Source of the DNA: Chryseobacterium daecheongense
GTDB lineage: Bacteria > Bacteroidota > Bacteroidia > Flavobacteriales > Weeksellaceae
DNA: 64,000 nt
NCBI GenBank assembly: GCA_027920525.1
Contig: CP115858.1
Span: forward strand, 2,356,001 to 2,420,000
Reading direction: 5' to 3'
The notes beneath the pieces are model-generated. The model saw only the letters and a program-made list of their open reading frames with translations, was not told where the DNA came from and ran no database searches. Positions 1 to 8,610 of the stretch are shown here, one piece after another (positions within the stretch are counted from its first letter, which is position 1; each line of letters begins with the position of its first letter). A program made the translations under genes and the position numbers.

Positions 1-1347
1 AACAGGATCAATGCTTCCCATCTTCCAAAATATGTAAGCGGTGGTGTAAACAATGATAATACGACCAATGCTGTAACGGCATCCGAAATTACAGCCCTGG
101 GAATGTGGGATACCAGCAAGTATTATAATATTTATGTGGTAAAAAAGTTAGCCTCTAATTCAGGGACCCTTAATGGCTTTGCCTATTACCCGGGTGGCAG
201 CAATGATTATGCATTTATGTCTACAAGTGCATCATCTGTAAATGCGCAAACACTGGCACATGAATTCGGACATGCGTTAGGACTCCGTCACACCCATGAA
301 GGATTCAACGACTCTACCGGGGCCTGTCCTGCTAATACCGATTGTACATTACAAGGAGATCTGGTATGCGATACAGAACCCATGAAAAGCCTTTACCACT
401 CCTCCGTTCCCTATACATGTCAGACCGGTCAGATCAACCCATGTACAAGCGTTACCTATGCAGGAGGTGAAAGAAATGTAATGTCTTATACTTTCTGTTT
501 CAGAGATCTCTTTACCCCGGGACAATCCGACAGAGCTACAGCCCAGCTTTTACAGTACAGACAATCTTTAATCAATTCTCCGGTCGCAAGTAGCACTACA
601 CCTAACAACAATACATCTTTAACCACAGCTTGCACCCCAACAACAATAACGAATCCAGGAAATTACAACATAGGAATCACTTCTGTCAAATTTGGAAGCA
701 TTAATAATTATTCAACCAATTATAAGGCTGCCACTAATAATTTCTACGAAAATTTTACGGGAAATTATTGTCTGGGAATTTCCAAAACCACAATACCTTC
801 GGGCACCTCAACGACCCTTACCATTACTCCCGGAACAAACAATCCTCATATTATAAAAGCATACATCGATTACAACAACGATGGACAATTTAATGAAACA
901 ACGGAGCTGGTTCTGAACCAAAGCAATATAGCAGCAGGTTCCACTGCAACAGCATCAGTAACTCCACCTTCAAATGCTGTAGCCAATACTCCTTTAAGAA
1001 TGAGGGTAATTGGTGAATATAACGGAACAACCGTTACCGCTTGTTATATTCCTAAATACGGGCAGATAGAAGATTATTCAGTGATCATTGAACCAAGAAC
1101 CCTGTCCGCTAAAAATGCAATTGAAAACAAAACCTTTATTACACAGGCAGAAAATTCAGTGTACATAAAAAGTGACCTGCAAATTACCTCGCTAGTGATC
1201 TATGATGCCTCAGGAAGAATTCTGGTGAACCAAACCAATATGAAATCTACAGAAATTACCGCTCCATTAAATGCCAAAAATGTAGTAGTAACAGTCCGGG
1301 CAACATTGGAAAACGGAAAAGTGATCACCCAAAAACTAAAATTCTAA
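1..1347 (+). CDS. Secreted M43-type zinc metalloprotease with T9SS sorting domain (5' truncated)
   Basis: The reading frame is open from the first base, so the N-terminus (signal peptide, propeptide) lies outside the window; the ATG at 103 is internal. The zinc site HEFGHALGLRH is followed by Cys-rich loops and a Met-turn-like stretch (NVMSYTFC), as in pappalysin/M43 family peptidases. A GEVED-type beta module follows (YIDYNNDGQFNETTEL). The last ~70 residues look like a type A T9SS C-terminal domain (SLVIYDASGRIL, ending QKLKF). The product should be exported by Sec, moved across the outer membrane by T9SS, and cut or anchored there. Function is inferred from family; the substrate is unknown. 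It is followed directly by a terminator. Confidence 0.85.
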   Translation, partial: NRINASHLPKYVSGGVNNDNTTNAVTASEITALGMWDTSKYYNIYVVKKLASNSGTLNGFAYYPGGSNDYAFMSTSASSVNAQTLAHEFGHALGLRHTHEGFNDSTGACPANTDCTLQGDLVCDTEPMKSLYHSSVPYTCQTGQINPCTSVTYAGGERNVMSYTFCFRDLFTPGQSDRATAQLLQYRQSLINSPVASSTTPNNNTSLTTACTPTTITNPGNYNIGITSVKFGSINNYSTNYKAATNNFYENFTGNYCLGISKTTIPSGTSTTLTITPGTNNPHIIKAYIDYNNDGQFNETTELVLNQSNIAAGSTATASVTPPSNAVANTPLRMRVIGEYNGTTVTACYIPKYGQIEDYSVIIEPRTLSAKNAIENKTFITQAENSVYIKSDLQITSLVIYDASGRILVNQTNMKSTEITAPLNAKNVVVTVRATLENGKVITQKLKF

Positions 1348-1351
1348 AAAC

Positions 1352-1383
1352 AAAAAAGAGAGCAACTTCAGCTCTCTTTTTTA
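1352..1383. terminator. Bidirectional intrinsic terminator
   Basis: A 7-bp stem AGAGAGC/GCTCTCT with loop AACTTCA is flanked by an A-run on the left and a T-run on the right. It can therefore end both the metalloprotease on the plus strand and the ABC transporter on the minus strand. Confidence 0.8.
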
Positions 1384-1405
1384 TTTCTGTTATCTATGAC
1401 GATTA

Positions 1406-3169
1406 TTATTTTGACGCCCGGTTTTCTTCTTCCATTTCTACTTCATGTCTCAGCTGTGCTTTATACAATGTGGAATAATACCCATTTTGATCAAGCAACT
1501 CCAAATGCTTTCCTTCTTCTACAATTTTACCATGTTCCATTACGATAATCTTATCCGCTTTTTCAATGGTTGAAAGCCTGTGTGCAATAATAATCGAAGT
1601 CCTGTTTTTCGTGATTTTCTCCGTAGCCCTCTGAATCAGTTTTTCACTTTCATGATCAATTGAAGAGGTAGCTTCATCCAGGATCAAAATTTTCGGATCG
1701 GACAGATAAGCTCTTAAGAAAGACAATAACTGCCTTTGCCCTAATGAGATCGACGAGCCTCTTTCACTGACTACATAATCATAACCACCCGGAAGCTGCT
1801 GAATGAATTCATCCACTTCAATTTCTCTGGCCCCTGCTTTTATTTTATCCAGGGTAATACCTTCATCTCCAAAAGAGAGATTTTCAAAGATACTTCCATG
1901 GAAAAGGAAAACATCTTGTAATACCACCCCAATATGACTTCTGAGATTATATAATTCATAATCTTTCAGCTCTACATCATCAATAAAAATCTCTCCGGAA
2001 TTGATATCATACAGCCTCGTGATCAGACTGATGATCGTAGATTTACCTGCTCCTGTAGCTCCCACAATAGCAACTGTTTCTCCCGGATTCACTTTGAAAT
2101 TGATTCCTTTCAGTACTTCCTGCTTTTCATCGTAAGCAAAACGAACATCCCTGAATTCAATTTTACCATTGAAGTGATCTTTTTTTACTGTTCCGTGATT
2201 AGGCATCGCATAATCCTCATCCATTAATCCCAGTACCCTTTCTGCACCTACAATTCCACGCTGGATATTATTAAATCGGTCTGCGATCTGGCGTAAAGGT
2301 CTGATCAGCATTGAAATATACTGGATAAAAGCAATAACCACCCCCGCACTAATGGTAATATATCCTCCATAGAAAAGGATAAACCCAATAAATAGGGATG
2401 AAATAAGTTCTACTACAGGAAAAAATAATGAAAAGATAAAAACGGTTTTCAGCAATGCAGCCTTTAGGGTAATATTGATATCATCAAACTTTTTAAATTC
2501 AGCTTCCTGTCTGTTGAACACCTGTATAATTGGCATTCCGGCTAATCTTTCCTGAACAAAGGAATTCTGATTCGCCGTCCAGGTTCTTTCATCTCCAAAT
2601 GCTTTTTTCAGCCTCTTTTGAAAAAAACGGGTAATAACCACCATCAAAGGAAGTATAGCCAGTGTAATATAGCTCAGATGAACATTAGTACTGAACATCA
2701 TCACTAATACAAAGACGATTCTCAAAATATCCCCGAAAACCATAAGGAATCCGTCCGTATAAACTGTAGCAATGGTTTCCACATCCCCAACGGCACGTGT
2801 TACCAGTTGTCCTATAGGTGTTTTATCAAAAAATGATGTCCTGAAATAAATAAGTTTAGAATACAACCTCTCTCTGATATCCCTGATTACATTCTGAGAA
2901 ATATAATTGGAGAAATAGACCAGGAAAAAGTTTAAAACAGTTTCTGCAACAACCAATCCTACCAAAATGTAGATATGCTTCATCATCAGAGCTTTATCCT
3001 GCAGCCTGGTGATATCATTATCTACAACCTCCATGGTAAGGTAAGGTCTGTAAGTAGAAACGATGGATAGTAAAACGGAAATGATTAAAGTAAGGATAAA
3101 CCAGGACCGGAATTTCATTCCGATAAAGAAAAGCCTTTTAATAATTCCCCAGGTATCTTGTTTTTTCAT
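1406..3169 (-). CDS. ABC exporter, MsbA/multidrug type (fused TMD-NBD half transporter)
   Basis: This 587-aa protein has six predicted membrane helices in the first ~320 residues (ABC type-1 exporter fold) and a nucleotide-binding domain with Walker A GATGAGKST near residue 370, a signature-like SLGQRQ near 475, Walker B ILILDEATSSID near 490-500 and an H-loop (IIAHRLST). It should work as a homodimer exporting lipids or hydrophobic compounds. The length is normal for a half transporter. The start is ATG at 3169; a -7 box lies at 3208-3215. The exact substrate cannot be told from sequence. Confidence 0.9.
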   Translation of the reverse strand: MKKQDTWGIIKRLFFIGMKFRSWFILTLIISVLLSIVSTYRPYLTMEVVDNDITRLQDKALMMKHIYILVGLVVAETVLNFFLVYFSNYISQNVIRDIRERLYSKLIYFRTSFFDKTPIGQLVTRAVGDVETIATVYTDGFLMVFGDILRIVFVLVMMFSTNVHLSYITLAILPLMVVITRFFQKRLKKAFGDERTWTANQNSFVQERLAGMPIIQVFNRQEAEFKKFDDINITLKAALLKTVFIFSLFFPVVELISSLFIGFILFYGGYITISAGVVIAFIQYISMLIRPLRQIADRFNNIQRGIVGAERVLGLMDEDYAMPNHGTVKKDHFNGKIEFRDVRFAYDEKQEVLKGINFKVNPGETVAIVGATGAGKSTIISLITRLYDINSGEIFIDDVELKDYELYNLRSHIGVVLQDVFLFHGSIFENLSFGDEGITLDKIKAGAREIEVDEFIQQLPGGYDYVVSERGSSISLGQRQLLSFLRAYLSDPKILILDEATSSIDHESEKLIQRATEKITKNRTSIIIAHRLSTIEKADKIIVMEHGKIVEEGKHLELLDQNGYYSTLYKAQLRHEVEMEEENRASK

Positions 3170-3207
3170 TGTACAAATTGAAAGAAAAGAATTAAATAAA
3201 TTCCATG

Positions 3208-3215
3208 CAAAAATA
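3208..3215 (-). promoter_or_regulatory. Predicted -7 box for the ABC exporter
   Basis: On the minus strand this reads TATTTTTG, matching the Bacteroidetes TAnnTTTG consensus. The predicted start site is near 3201, about 32 nt before the ATG. Confidence 0.5.
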
Positions 3216-3305
3216 ACACTTTATAATTTGAAAGCGAGAACAACTTATCCAAATACCAATAGAAAATAACGGATATTAATTATTTAAAATATGAATATCC
3301 TATTG

Positions 3306-3650
3306 TTATACATTTTCTTTGCTACCTATCTCCTCAATTTCCAGGCTTGGTTTATGGATGGTTTCTTTTGTAAACTTTTTTTCAAGAAACTGGTAAATTC
3401 CCCACACAACAGCTATTGCACATAGCCAGCTTATTACATTCACGAGGCTATATCCGGTATAATCGTTATCCTGTAAAGAACCTGGGTTAGTAAGTGCGAT
3501 ATAGAAACCATAGCAAAATAAAAACGCAACCTGAAACCCCAGATAGATCACTATACCCAACAGTCCAAAATGCCATTTGGTTTTCCCAAATCTTTCTGCC
3601 AGTGCAGCATAGTATCTGTACGCTCCAATCAGGATAAAAATAGACATCAT
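3306..3650 (-). CDS. Small multi-pass membrane protein of unknown function
   Basis: This 114-aa protein has two or three hydrophobic helices (roughly residues 1-12, 30-52 and 70-88) and a charged C-terminal tail (KKFTKETIHK...EEIGSKENV). I do not recognise the family. It starts 23 nt after the truA stop on the same strand, so the two are probably cotranscribed. ATG ATG at the start leaves a choice of two adjacent initiators. A weak inverted repeat (GGATATT/AATATCC, 3271-3300) lies just downstream, without a T-run. Confidence 0.7.
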   Translation of the reverse strand: MMSIFILIGAYRYYAALAERFGKTKWHFGLLGIVIYLGFQVAFLFCYGFYIALTNPGSLQDNDYTGYSLVNVISWLCAIAVVWGIYQFLEKKFTKETIHKPSLEIEEIGSKENV

Positions 3651-3673
3651 AATGATTATAGTTTTTTGTTTTT

Positions 3674-4405
3674 TTAAAATTCGTAGCCTACATCTACGAG
3701 AAATAATCCTTGTGCCGGAGCAGAAGTGCCGGCCGAATTACGGTTTTTATTTTCAATAACTTTTCTCAGATCTTCGGGCTTCATTTTTCCTGCACCGATT
3801 TCCACCATTGTTCCCACGATTGCCCGTACCATATTCCTGAGAAAACGGTTGGCAGAAACGGTAAATTTAAGTTCGCTTCCTTCCTGTTCCCACTCTGCTT
3901 TGTAAATGTGGCAGATATTGGTCTTATTATCTGTTTTCAATTTGGCAAAACTCGTAAAATCCTCATACTCGAATAAAATTTTACAGGCTTCATTCATTGC
4001 ATCGATGCTCAAAGGTCTTTTCCAATGTTGCCATGCAGATTCCAGTGTAAATGGATTTTTTTCTAAAGAAATATAATATTCGTATGTTCTGTAGGTGGCA
4101 TCAAACCGGGCATGAAAATCATCTTTTACAGGAAAAATCCTCTTAACAGCAATATCAGGCGGAAGAAAGCTGTTCAGCCTGTGACTGAGCTGATCATTAA
4201 ATGCCACCTGGGTATCAAAGTGGGCGAATATTTTTTTTGCGTGAACACCGGTATCCGTCCTTCCGGCTCCTGTAATTTTAATCTCTTCCCGTAAAATAGT
4301 GGATAGTGCTTTTTCCAATTCTTCCTGTACAGAATTGGCGTCCGGCTGGATCTGATAACCGAAATAATTTTTACCGTTGTAAGAAAACTCTATAAAGTAC
4401 CTCAA
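3674..4405 (-). CDS. truA: tRNA pseudouridine synthase A (TTG start preferred)
   Basis: Isomerises uridines 38-40 in the tRNA anticodon arm. The catalytic Asp lies in GAGRTDTGVHA, and the family motif RFLRNMVRAIVG is present. The frame is open from an ATG at 4465, but family members normally begin with the stretch after LRYFIEFSYNG. Here that leucine is a TTG at 4405, giving 243 aa, the usual TruA size. A minus-strand TATTTTTG promoter box at 4424-4431 would put the transcription start downstream of the ATG at 4465, which supports the TTG. The function is secure; the start is moderately so. Confidence 0.9.
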   Translation of the reverse strand: MRYFIEFSYNGKNYFGYQIQPDANSVQEELEKALSTILREEIKITGAGRTDTGVHAKKIFAHFDTQVAFNDQLSHRLNSFLPPDIAVKRIFPVKDDFHARFDATYRTYEYYISLEKNPFTLESAWQHWKRPLSIDAMNEACKILFEYEDFTSFAKLKTDNKTNICHIYKAEWEQEGSELKFTVSANRFLRNMVRAIVGTMVEIGAGKMKPEDLRKVIENKNRNSAGTSAPAQGLFLVDVGYEF

Positions 4406-4423
4406 TGTAGTATAATAACTCCA

Positions 4424-4431
4424 CAAAAATA
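4424..4431 (-). promoter_or_regulatory. Predicted -7 box for truA
   Basis: On the minus strand this reads TATTTTTG (TAnnTTTG). It lies inside the longest possible truA frame but 19 nt upstream of the TTG start, and so bears on the start choice. Confidence 0.45.
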
Positions 4432-4499
4432 CTTTAATTTTATGAAATATTTGTTGAAAAGTCATTGAGAATATTCAGCCAAATCCTCTTAAAAATTAC

Positions 4500-4507
4500 T
4501 ATTTTTG
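4500..4507 (+). promoter_or_regulatory. Predicted -7 box for lpxK
   Basis: TATTTTTG lies only 7 nt before the lpxK ATG (4515). If it is used, the mRNA would be leaderless or nearly so. It is divergent to the truA promoter. Confidence 0.4.
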
Positions 4508-4514
4508 CAATCGT

Positions 4515-5540
4515 ATGAAAAGATGGTACCTTTATCCCTTCTCTGTAGGTTATCATTTGGTAACGGGTATCCGAAACACAATGTATGATCTGGGGATCTT
4601 TAAATCTACGAAATTCAAAACGCCGATCATCAATGTCGGCAATTTGTCCGTTGGCGGAAGTGGAAAATCGCCAATGGTGATGTACCTTGCTCAGTTTTTA
4701 TCCAAACATTACAGAACCGGTGTCCTTTCCCGAGGTTATGGAAGACTTACAAAAGGTTATGAGGTGACCAATTATGACAGCAACTACAAAATGGTAGGTG
4801 ATGAAGCGATGCAGCTTTTTGAACGTTTTAAGAACCGTTTCGTTATTGCCGTTTCTGAGGAAAGAGTGCCTGGAGCCAAAAAAGTCATTGATGACATGGA
4901 CCTGGATGTTCTGGTACTGGACGATGCTTTTCAGCATAGAGCGATCAAAGCAGGATTTAATATTCTGATGACGGATTTTAATGACCCGTATTTTAAGGAC
5001 CACCTTCTTCCGGCAGGAGATCTCAGGGAATCAAGAGCCGGGGTAAAAAGAGCCGATCTTATTATGGTCAGCAAATGTCCTGATGAACTGACGGAGGAGA
5101 CCAAACAGTATTATATTTCCAGAATAAGACCTGAACGTCACCAAAAAGTATTCTTTTCATCTATCGGATATGACGAAAATGTATACGGAAGAGAAAAAAT
5201 GCTTCCCGATAACAACCTGAATTATTATGACATTCTTTTAATTACAGGAATTGCCAATCCAAAACCATTGCTGGAACATCTGGCAAAATTTTCACATAGA
5301 GTAAAACACCTTAAATTCAGGGACCATCATAATTTTTCTGATGACGACATCAAAAAAATAATTGCTGAATATAAGAAACTGGGCGAATATAAACTGATCT
5401 TAACAACCGAGAAAGATTATGTTCGTTTAAAAACCTTTGACTATCTTAGAGATATTGTTTATTACTGGCCTATCAATGTAATCATTGACAAAAAGGAAGA
5501 GTTTAATCAAATCATCTCGGATTATGTTAGGAAAAATTAA
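4515..5540 (+). CDS. lpxK: Tetraacyldisaccharide 4'-kinase
   Basis: Phosphorylates the 4' position of the lipid A disaccharide precursor at the inner membrane, the sixth step of the Raetz pathway. The P-loop-like motif NVGNLSVGGSGKS is at residues ~40-52, and the family stretches LSRGYGR, VLDDAFQHR (catalytic region) and TTEKDYVRL are present. The 341 aa is the usual size. The 3' end overlaps the start of punA by 17 nt, so translation is probably coupled. Confidence 0.93.
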   Translation: MKRWYLYPFSVGYHLVTGIRNTMYDLGIFKSTKFKTPIINVGNLSVGGSGKSPMVMYLAQFLSKHYRTGVLSRGYGRLTKGYEVTNYDSNYKMVGDEAMQLFERFKNRFVIAVSEERVPGAKKVIDDMDLDVLVLDDAFQHRAIKAGFNILMTDFNDPYFKDHLLPAGDLRESRAGVKRADLIMVSKCPDELTEETKQYYISRIRPERHQKVFFSSIGYDENVYGREKMLPDNNLNYYDILLITGIANPKPLLEHLAKFSHRVKHLKFRDHHNFSDDDIKKIIAEYKKLGEYKLILTTEKDYVRLKTFDYLRDIVYYWPINVIIDKKEEFNQIISDYVRKN

Positions 5541-6339
5541 AGAAACCGCAGCCTTCATCAAAAACATCATTCAGGATACACCTGATTTTGCAATCGTATT
5601 AGGATCCGGCCTGGGAAAACTGAAAGATGAAGTTCAGCCAATACACATATTGGAATATAAAGACATTCCTAACTTTCCTCAAACAACAGTGGCTGGTCAT
5701 GGAGGTCAGCTGATATATGGTATTTTAGAAGGTAAAAAGATATTGATAATGAGTGGACGCTTTCATTATTACGAAGGCCATTCTATCGAAACTGTGGTAT
5801 TTCCTGTAAGGGTTTTTCATTTGATAGGTATTAAAAACTTACTTCTTTCCAATGCCTGCGGAGGAGTAAATCCTGAATTCAGGGTCGCTGACATTGTAAT
5901 TCTGAAAGATCACATCAACATGATGCCTGAACATCCTCTTCGTGGTAAGAATATAGAAGAACTAGGCCCGAGGTTTGTCGATATGAGCGAGCCTTATAAT
6001 AAAAAAATGATCAGTATCGCAGAACGCACTGCTTCAGAAAATAACATCAGAATTCATCAGGGAATCTATGTCGCATTACAGGGACCTACCTTTGAAACAC
6101 CCGCAGAATATGGAATGATAAAAGCTATAGGTGGTGATATGGTAGGAATGAGTACTGTTCCGGAAGTTATTGTGGCCCGTCATATGGATATGGATGTTTT
6201 TTGTATATCAGTTATTACGGATCTTGGCGGACCCGATATTGCATTAGCCGTTTCTCACGAAGAAGTTCTTAATGCAGCCAATAAAGCAATGCCCAACGTA
6301 ATCACGGTAGTAAAAGGTCTTGTTAAAAATTATCAGTAG
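5524..6339 (+). CDS. punA: Purine-nucleoside phosphorylase (trimeric PunA/PNP-I type)
   Basis: Cleaves inosine and guanosine with phosphate to the base and ribose 1-phosphate in purine salvage. Motifs are VLGSGLGKL (phosphate binding), TTVAGHGGQL, GRFHYYEGH, SNACGGVNP, ALQGPTFETPAEY and GMSTVPEVIVARH. The frame is open from 5485, but that start is far inside lpxK. ATG 5524 (MLGKIKETA) gives 271 aa and a 17-nt overlap, and matches homologues. No terminator is obvious in the 94 nt after the stop. Confidence 0.92.
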   Translation: MLGKIKETAAFIKNIIQDTPDFAIVLGSGLGKLKDEVQPIHILEYKDIPNFPQTTVAGHGGQLIYGILEGKKILIMSGRFHYYEGHSIETVVFPVRVFHLIGIKNLLLSNACGGVNPEFRVADIVILKDHINMMPEHPLRGKNIEELGPRFVDMSEPYNKKMISIAERTASENNIRIHQGIYVALQGPTFETPAEYGMIKAIGGDMVGMSTVPEVIVARHMDMDVFCISVITDLGGPDIALAVSHEEVLNAANKAMPNVITVVKGLVKNYQ

Positions 6340-6433
6340 TTCTTTTTTATCGAATTTTTCGATTTCTTAAATTTTTGCCAATTAATCCAAAAAGCAATTC
6401 ATAACTTCGTTTCATTGTTTAGATTTGTAAAAA

Positions 6434-6961
6434 ATGAAATTGAAAATGAAAAAGCTATTCATATTTTTTATGCTTGGAACATTTGGGACATTTTATTCTC
6501 AGGAGGTTCCTAAAGTACTTAAAACCAGTTTTTCCAAAGAAGCTTTGCAACAGAAGCTTGAAAATGAAGAGGGAAAGAGCATTACTATACAGGAAATTCT
6601 TAACCAGCACAAAGGAAAAGTGGTGGTCATTGATTTTTGGGCCGGTTGGTGCAGAGATTGCCTGAAGGCACTTCCAAAAGCACAGGAACTCGAAAAAAAT
6701 AATCCGAACATAGACTTTGTATTTCTTTCTCTGGAAAGATCGAAAGAAGGTTTCGATAAAAGCCTTGAAAGATTTGATATGAAAGACAAAGATAATTATT
6801 GGTTTGCATCAGGATGGAAAAATGACTTTAATAATTATATTGACCTCAACTGGATTCCGAGATACATGGTGATCGACCAGAAATCAGCTATTGCAAAATA
6901 CTACGCCATCTCACCGGAAGATCCTGAAATACAAGCCACCATCAATAAACTTTTACAATAA
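6434..6961 (+). CDS. TlpA-like periplasmic thioredoxin-fold protein
   Basis: This 175-aa protein has an N-terminal signal peptide (KKLFIFFMLGTFGTFYSQ) and a thioredoxin fold with active site WAGWCRDC (CxxC, ~residues 70-77) inside the TlpA/ResA-type block VVVIDFWAGWCRDCLKALP. The cis-Pro segment WIPRYMVID is present. It probably acts as a disulfide reductase in the periplasm. Translation could also begin at ATG 6446 (MKKLFIFF), which gives a cleaner signal peptide. It lies 1 nt before the GNAT gene and is probably in the same operon. Confidence 0.85.
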   Translation: MKLKMKKLFIFFMLGTFGTFYSQEVPKVLKTSFSKEALQQKLENEEGKSITIQEILNQHKGKVVVIDFWAGWCRDCLKALPKAQELEKNNPNIDFVFLSLERSKEGFDKSLERFDMKDKDNYWFASGWKNDFNNYIDLNWIPRYMVIDQKSAIAKYYAISPEDPEIQATINKLLQ

Positions 6962-6962
6962 T

Positions 6963-7421
6963 ATGGTAACTTTAAGAGAAGCAACAAAAGAAGACCTGAA
7001 AACTCTTCTTGAATTCGAACAAGGTGTAGTTACTGCAGAAAGGCCCTATAATCCTACCCTTATTAACGGTACCATTCATTATTATGATTTAGTTTCTTTG
7101 ATTGAGTCTGAAGATGCTACCCTTATTGTAGCGGAAAAGGATCATGAAATCGTTGCGTCGGGATATGCGATGATTAAAAAAGCGGAAAAGGATTATTTTA
7201 ATTTCAAAGAGTACGCATATCTGGGATTTATGTATGTAAAACCGGAACACAGGGGACAGGGAATCAATCAATCCGTTATAGACAGACTCATAAAGTGGTC
7301 AGAAGAAAGGGGAATGAAAGAAATAAGATTAGATGTTTATGATCAGAATGAATCTGCTGTAAAAGCTTATGAAAAAGTAGGATTTGAACCTGTGCTCCTT
7401 ACCATGAGATTGAAAAAATGA
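6963..7421 (+). CDS. GNAT family N-acetyltransferase
   Basis: This 152-aa protein has the acetyl-CoA site YVKPEHRGQGINQSVIDRL (motif A, R/Q-x-x-G-x-G/A) and the C-terminal LDVYDQNESAVKAYEKVGFEPV typical of GNATs. The start is ATG 6963, 1 nt after the thioredoxin-like stop; an in-frame upstream TTG would lie inside that gene. The substrate is unknown. Confidence 0.88.
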   Translation: MVTLREATKEDLKTLLEFEQGVVTAERPYNPTLINGTIHYYDLVSLIESEDATLIVAEKDHEIVASGYAMIKKAEKDYFNFKEYAYLGFMYVKPEHRGQGINQSVIDRLIKWSEERGMKEIRLDVYDQNESAVKAYEKVGFEPVLLTMRLKK

Positions 7422-7452
7422 TATTAATTTATTGAAATATAGAAATAAATGA

Positions 7453-7475
7453 ATCCATATCTTTGTGATATGGAT
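7453..7475. promoter_or_regulatory. 9-bp inverted repeat over the dinB promoter and start
   Basis: Arms ATCCATATC (7453-7461) and GATATGGAT (7467-7475) are perfect complements with a 5-nt spacer. The left arm and spacer contain TATCTTTG (7458-7465), a TAnnTTTG -7 box, and the right arm covers the dinB ATG (7470). It could be an operator or an RNA hairpin hiding the start codon. Confidence 0.5.
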
Positions 7476-8564
7476 TTTTCTTTTCCCATTCGCAAAATTA
7501 TACATGTAGATATGGATGCATTTTATGCTTCTGTGGAACAGCATGATAATCCTGCGCTTAGAGGAAAACCAATTGCCGTGGGAGGAGAGCATCGGGGTGT
7601 AGTTTCAGCTGCCAGTTATGAAGCAAGAAAATTCGGTGTCCGTTCTGCCATGCCAAGTAAAACAGCAAAAGAAAAATGCCCGCATCTCATTTTTGTTCCC
7701 CCCCGCTTCGCCCGTTACAAAGAAATTTCCAGAAAGATAAGAGAGATCTTTCATGAGTATACCGACCTGGTAGAGCCATTGTCCCTGGATGAAGCTTATC
7801 TGGATGTGACTGAAAACAAAAAAGGAATAGAATCCGCCAATGATATTGCGAGAGAAATCCGCAAAAAAATCTTTGAACAAACAGGTCTTACTGCCTCAGC
7901 CGGTATTTCAGTTAATAAATTTTTAGCAAAGGTAGCTTCGGATATCAATAAACCGAACGGACAAAAAACCATTCACCCCGACAAAATTGAAAGTTTTCTG
8001 GAAGAACTACCCGTTGAAAAATTCTACGGAGTAGGAAAAGTTACGGCCAACAAAATGTTTACGCTGGGGATTTTCAAGGGAAAAGATTTAAAGAAAAAAA
8101 CATTACAGGAATTAGTAAGCCTGTTCGGAAAATCAGGAAGCTACTATTACAATGTTGTTCGTGGAATTCATCATTCAGAAGTTAAACCTCATCGCATCCA
8201 GAAAAGTGTAGCTGTAGAAAGGACTTTTTTTGAAGATCTCTATGATGAACAGCAAATCAATGAGAAACTGGAAAGCTTAAGTGCAGAACTACATCAAAGG
8301 TTACAGAAAAATAATATTCTGGGCAGATCCCTTACTTTAAAAATAAAGTATAAAGATTTTTCACTGTTTACCAGGAGCATGACAAAAGAAGATTATTATA
8401 TTTCTGAAGAAGAATACTACAAAACCTCCAAAAAGCTTTGGGAACTAAGACCCTTTGATAAACCTGTCCGGTTATTAGGCTTATCCCTTGCCCACCTTAA
8501 TACTGAGGAAAAAAAGCAGGTTTCCGTTCAACTAAAAATACCGTTTCAGGAGTTTGGCCATTAA
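7470..8564 (+). CDS. dinB: DNA polymerase IV (Y-family translesion polymerase)
   Basis: Error-prone lesion bypass polymerase. The Y-family motif I HVDMDAFYASVE, steric-gate region, YEARKFGVRSAMPS and the catalytic SLDEAYLDVT (two acidic residues, ~104-111) are present, as are the HhH thumb (FYGVGKVTANKM) and little-finger domain. ATG 7470 (MDFSFP) gives 364 aa; an alternative ATG at 7449 would precede the predicted -7 box. There is no obvious C-terminal beta-clamp motif, except that the tail LKIPFQEFGH may act as one. Confidence 0.93.
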   Translation: MDFSFPIRKIIHVDMDAFYASVEQHDNPALRGKPIAVGGEHRGVVSAASYEARKFGVRSAMPSKTAKEKCPHLIFVPPRFARYKEISRKIREIFHEYTDLVEPLSLDEAYLDVTENKKGIESANDIAREIRKKIFEQTGLTASAGISVNKFLAKVASDINKPNGQKTIHPDKIESFLEELPVEKFYGVGKVTANKMFTLGIFKGKDLKKKTLQELVSLFGKSGSYYYNVVRGIHHSEVKPHRIQKSVAVERTFFEDLYDEQQINEKLESLSAELHQRLQKNNILGRSLTLKIKYKDFSLFTRSMTKEDYYISEEEYYKTSKKLWELRPFDKPVRLLGLSLAHLNTEEKKQVSVQLKIPFQEFGH

Positions 8565-8610
8565 TAATTAGAAATTTTCACTACATTGTAGTAACCAAAT
8601 TCTATAATGT

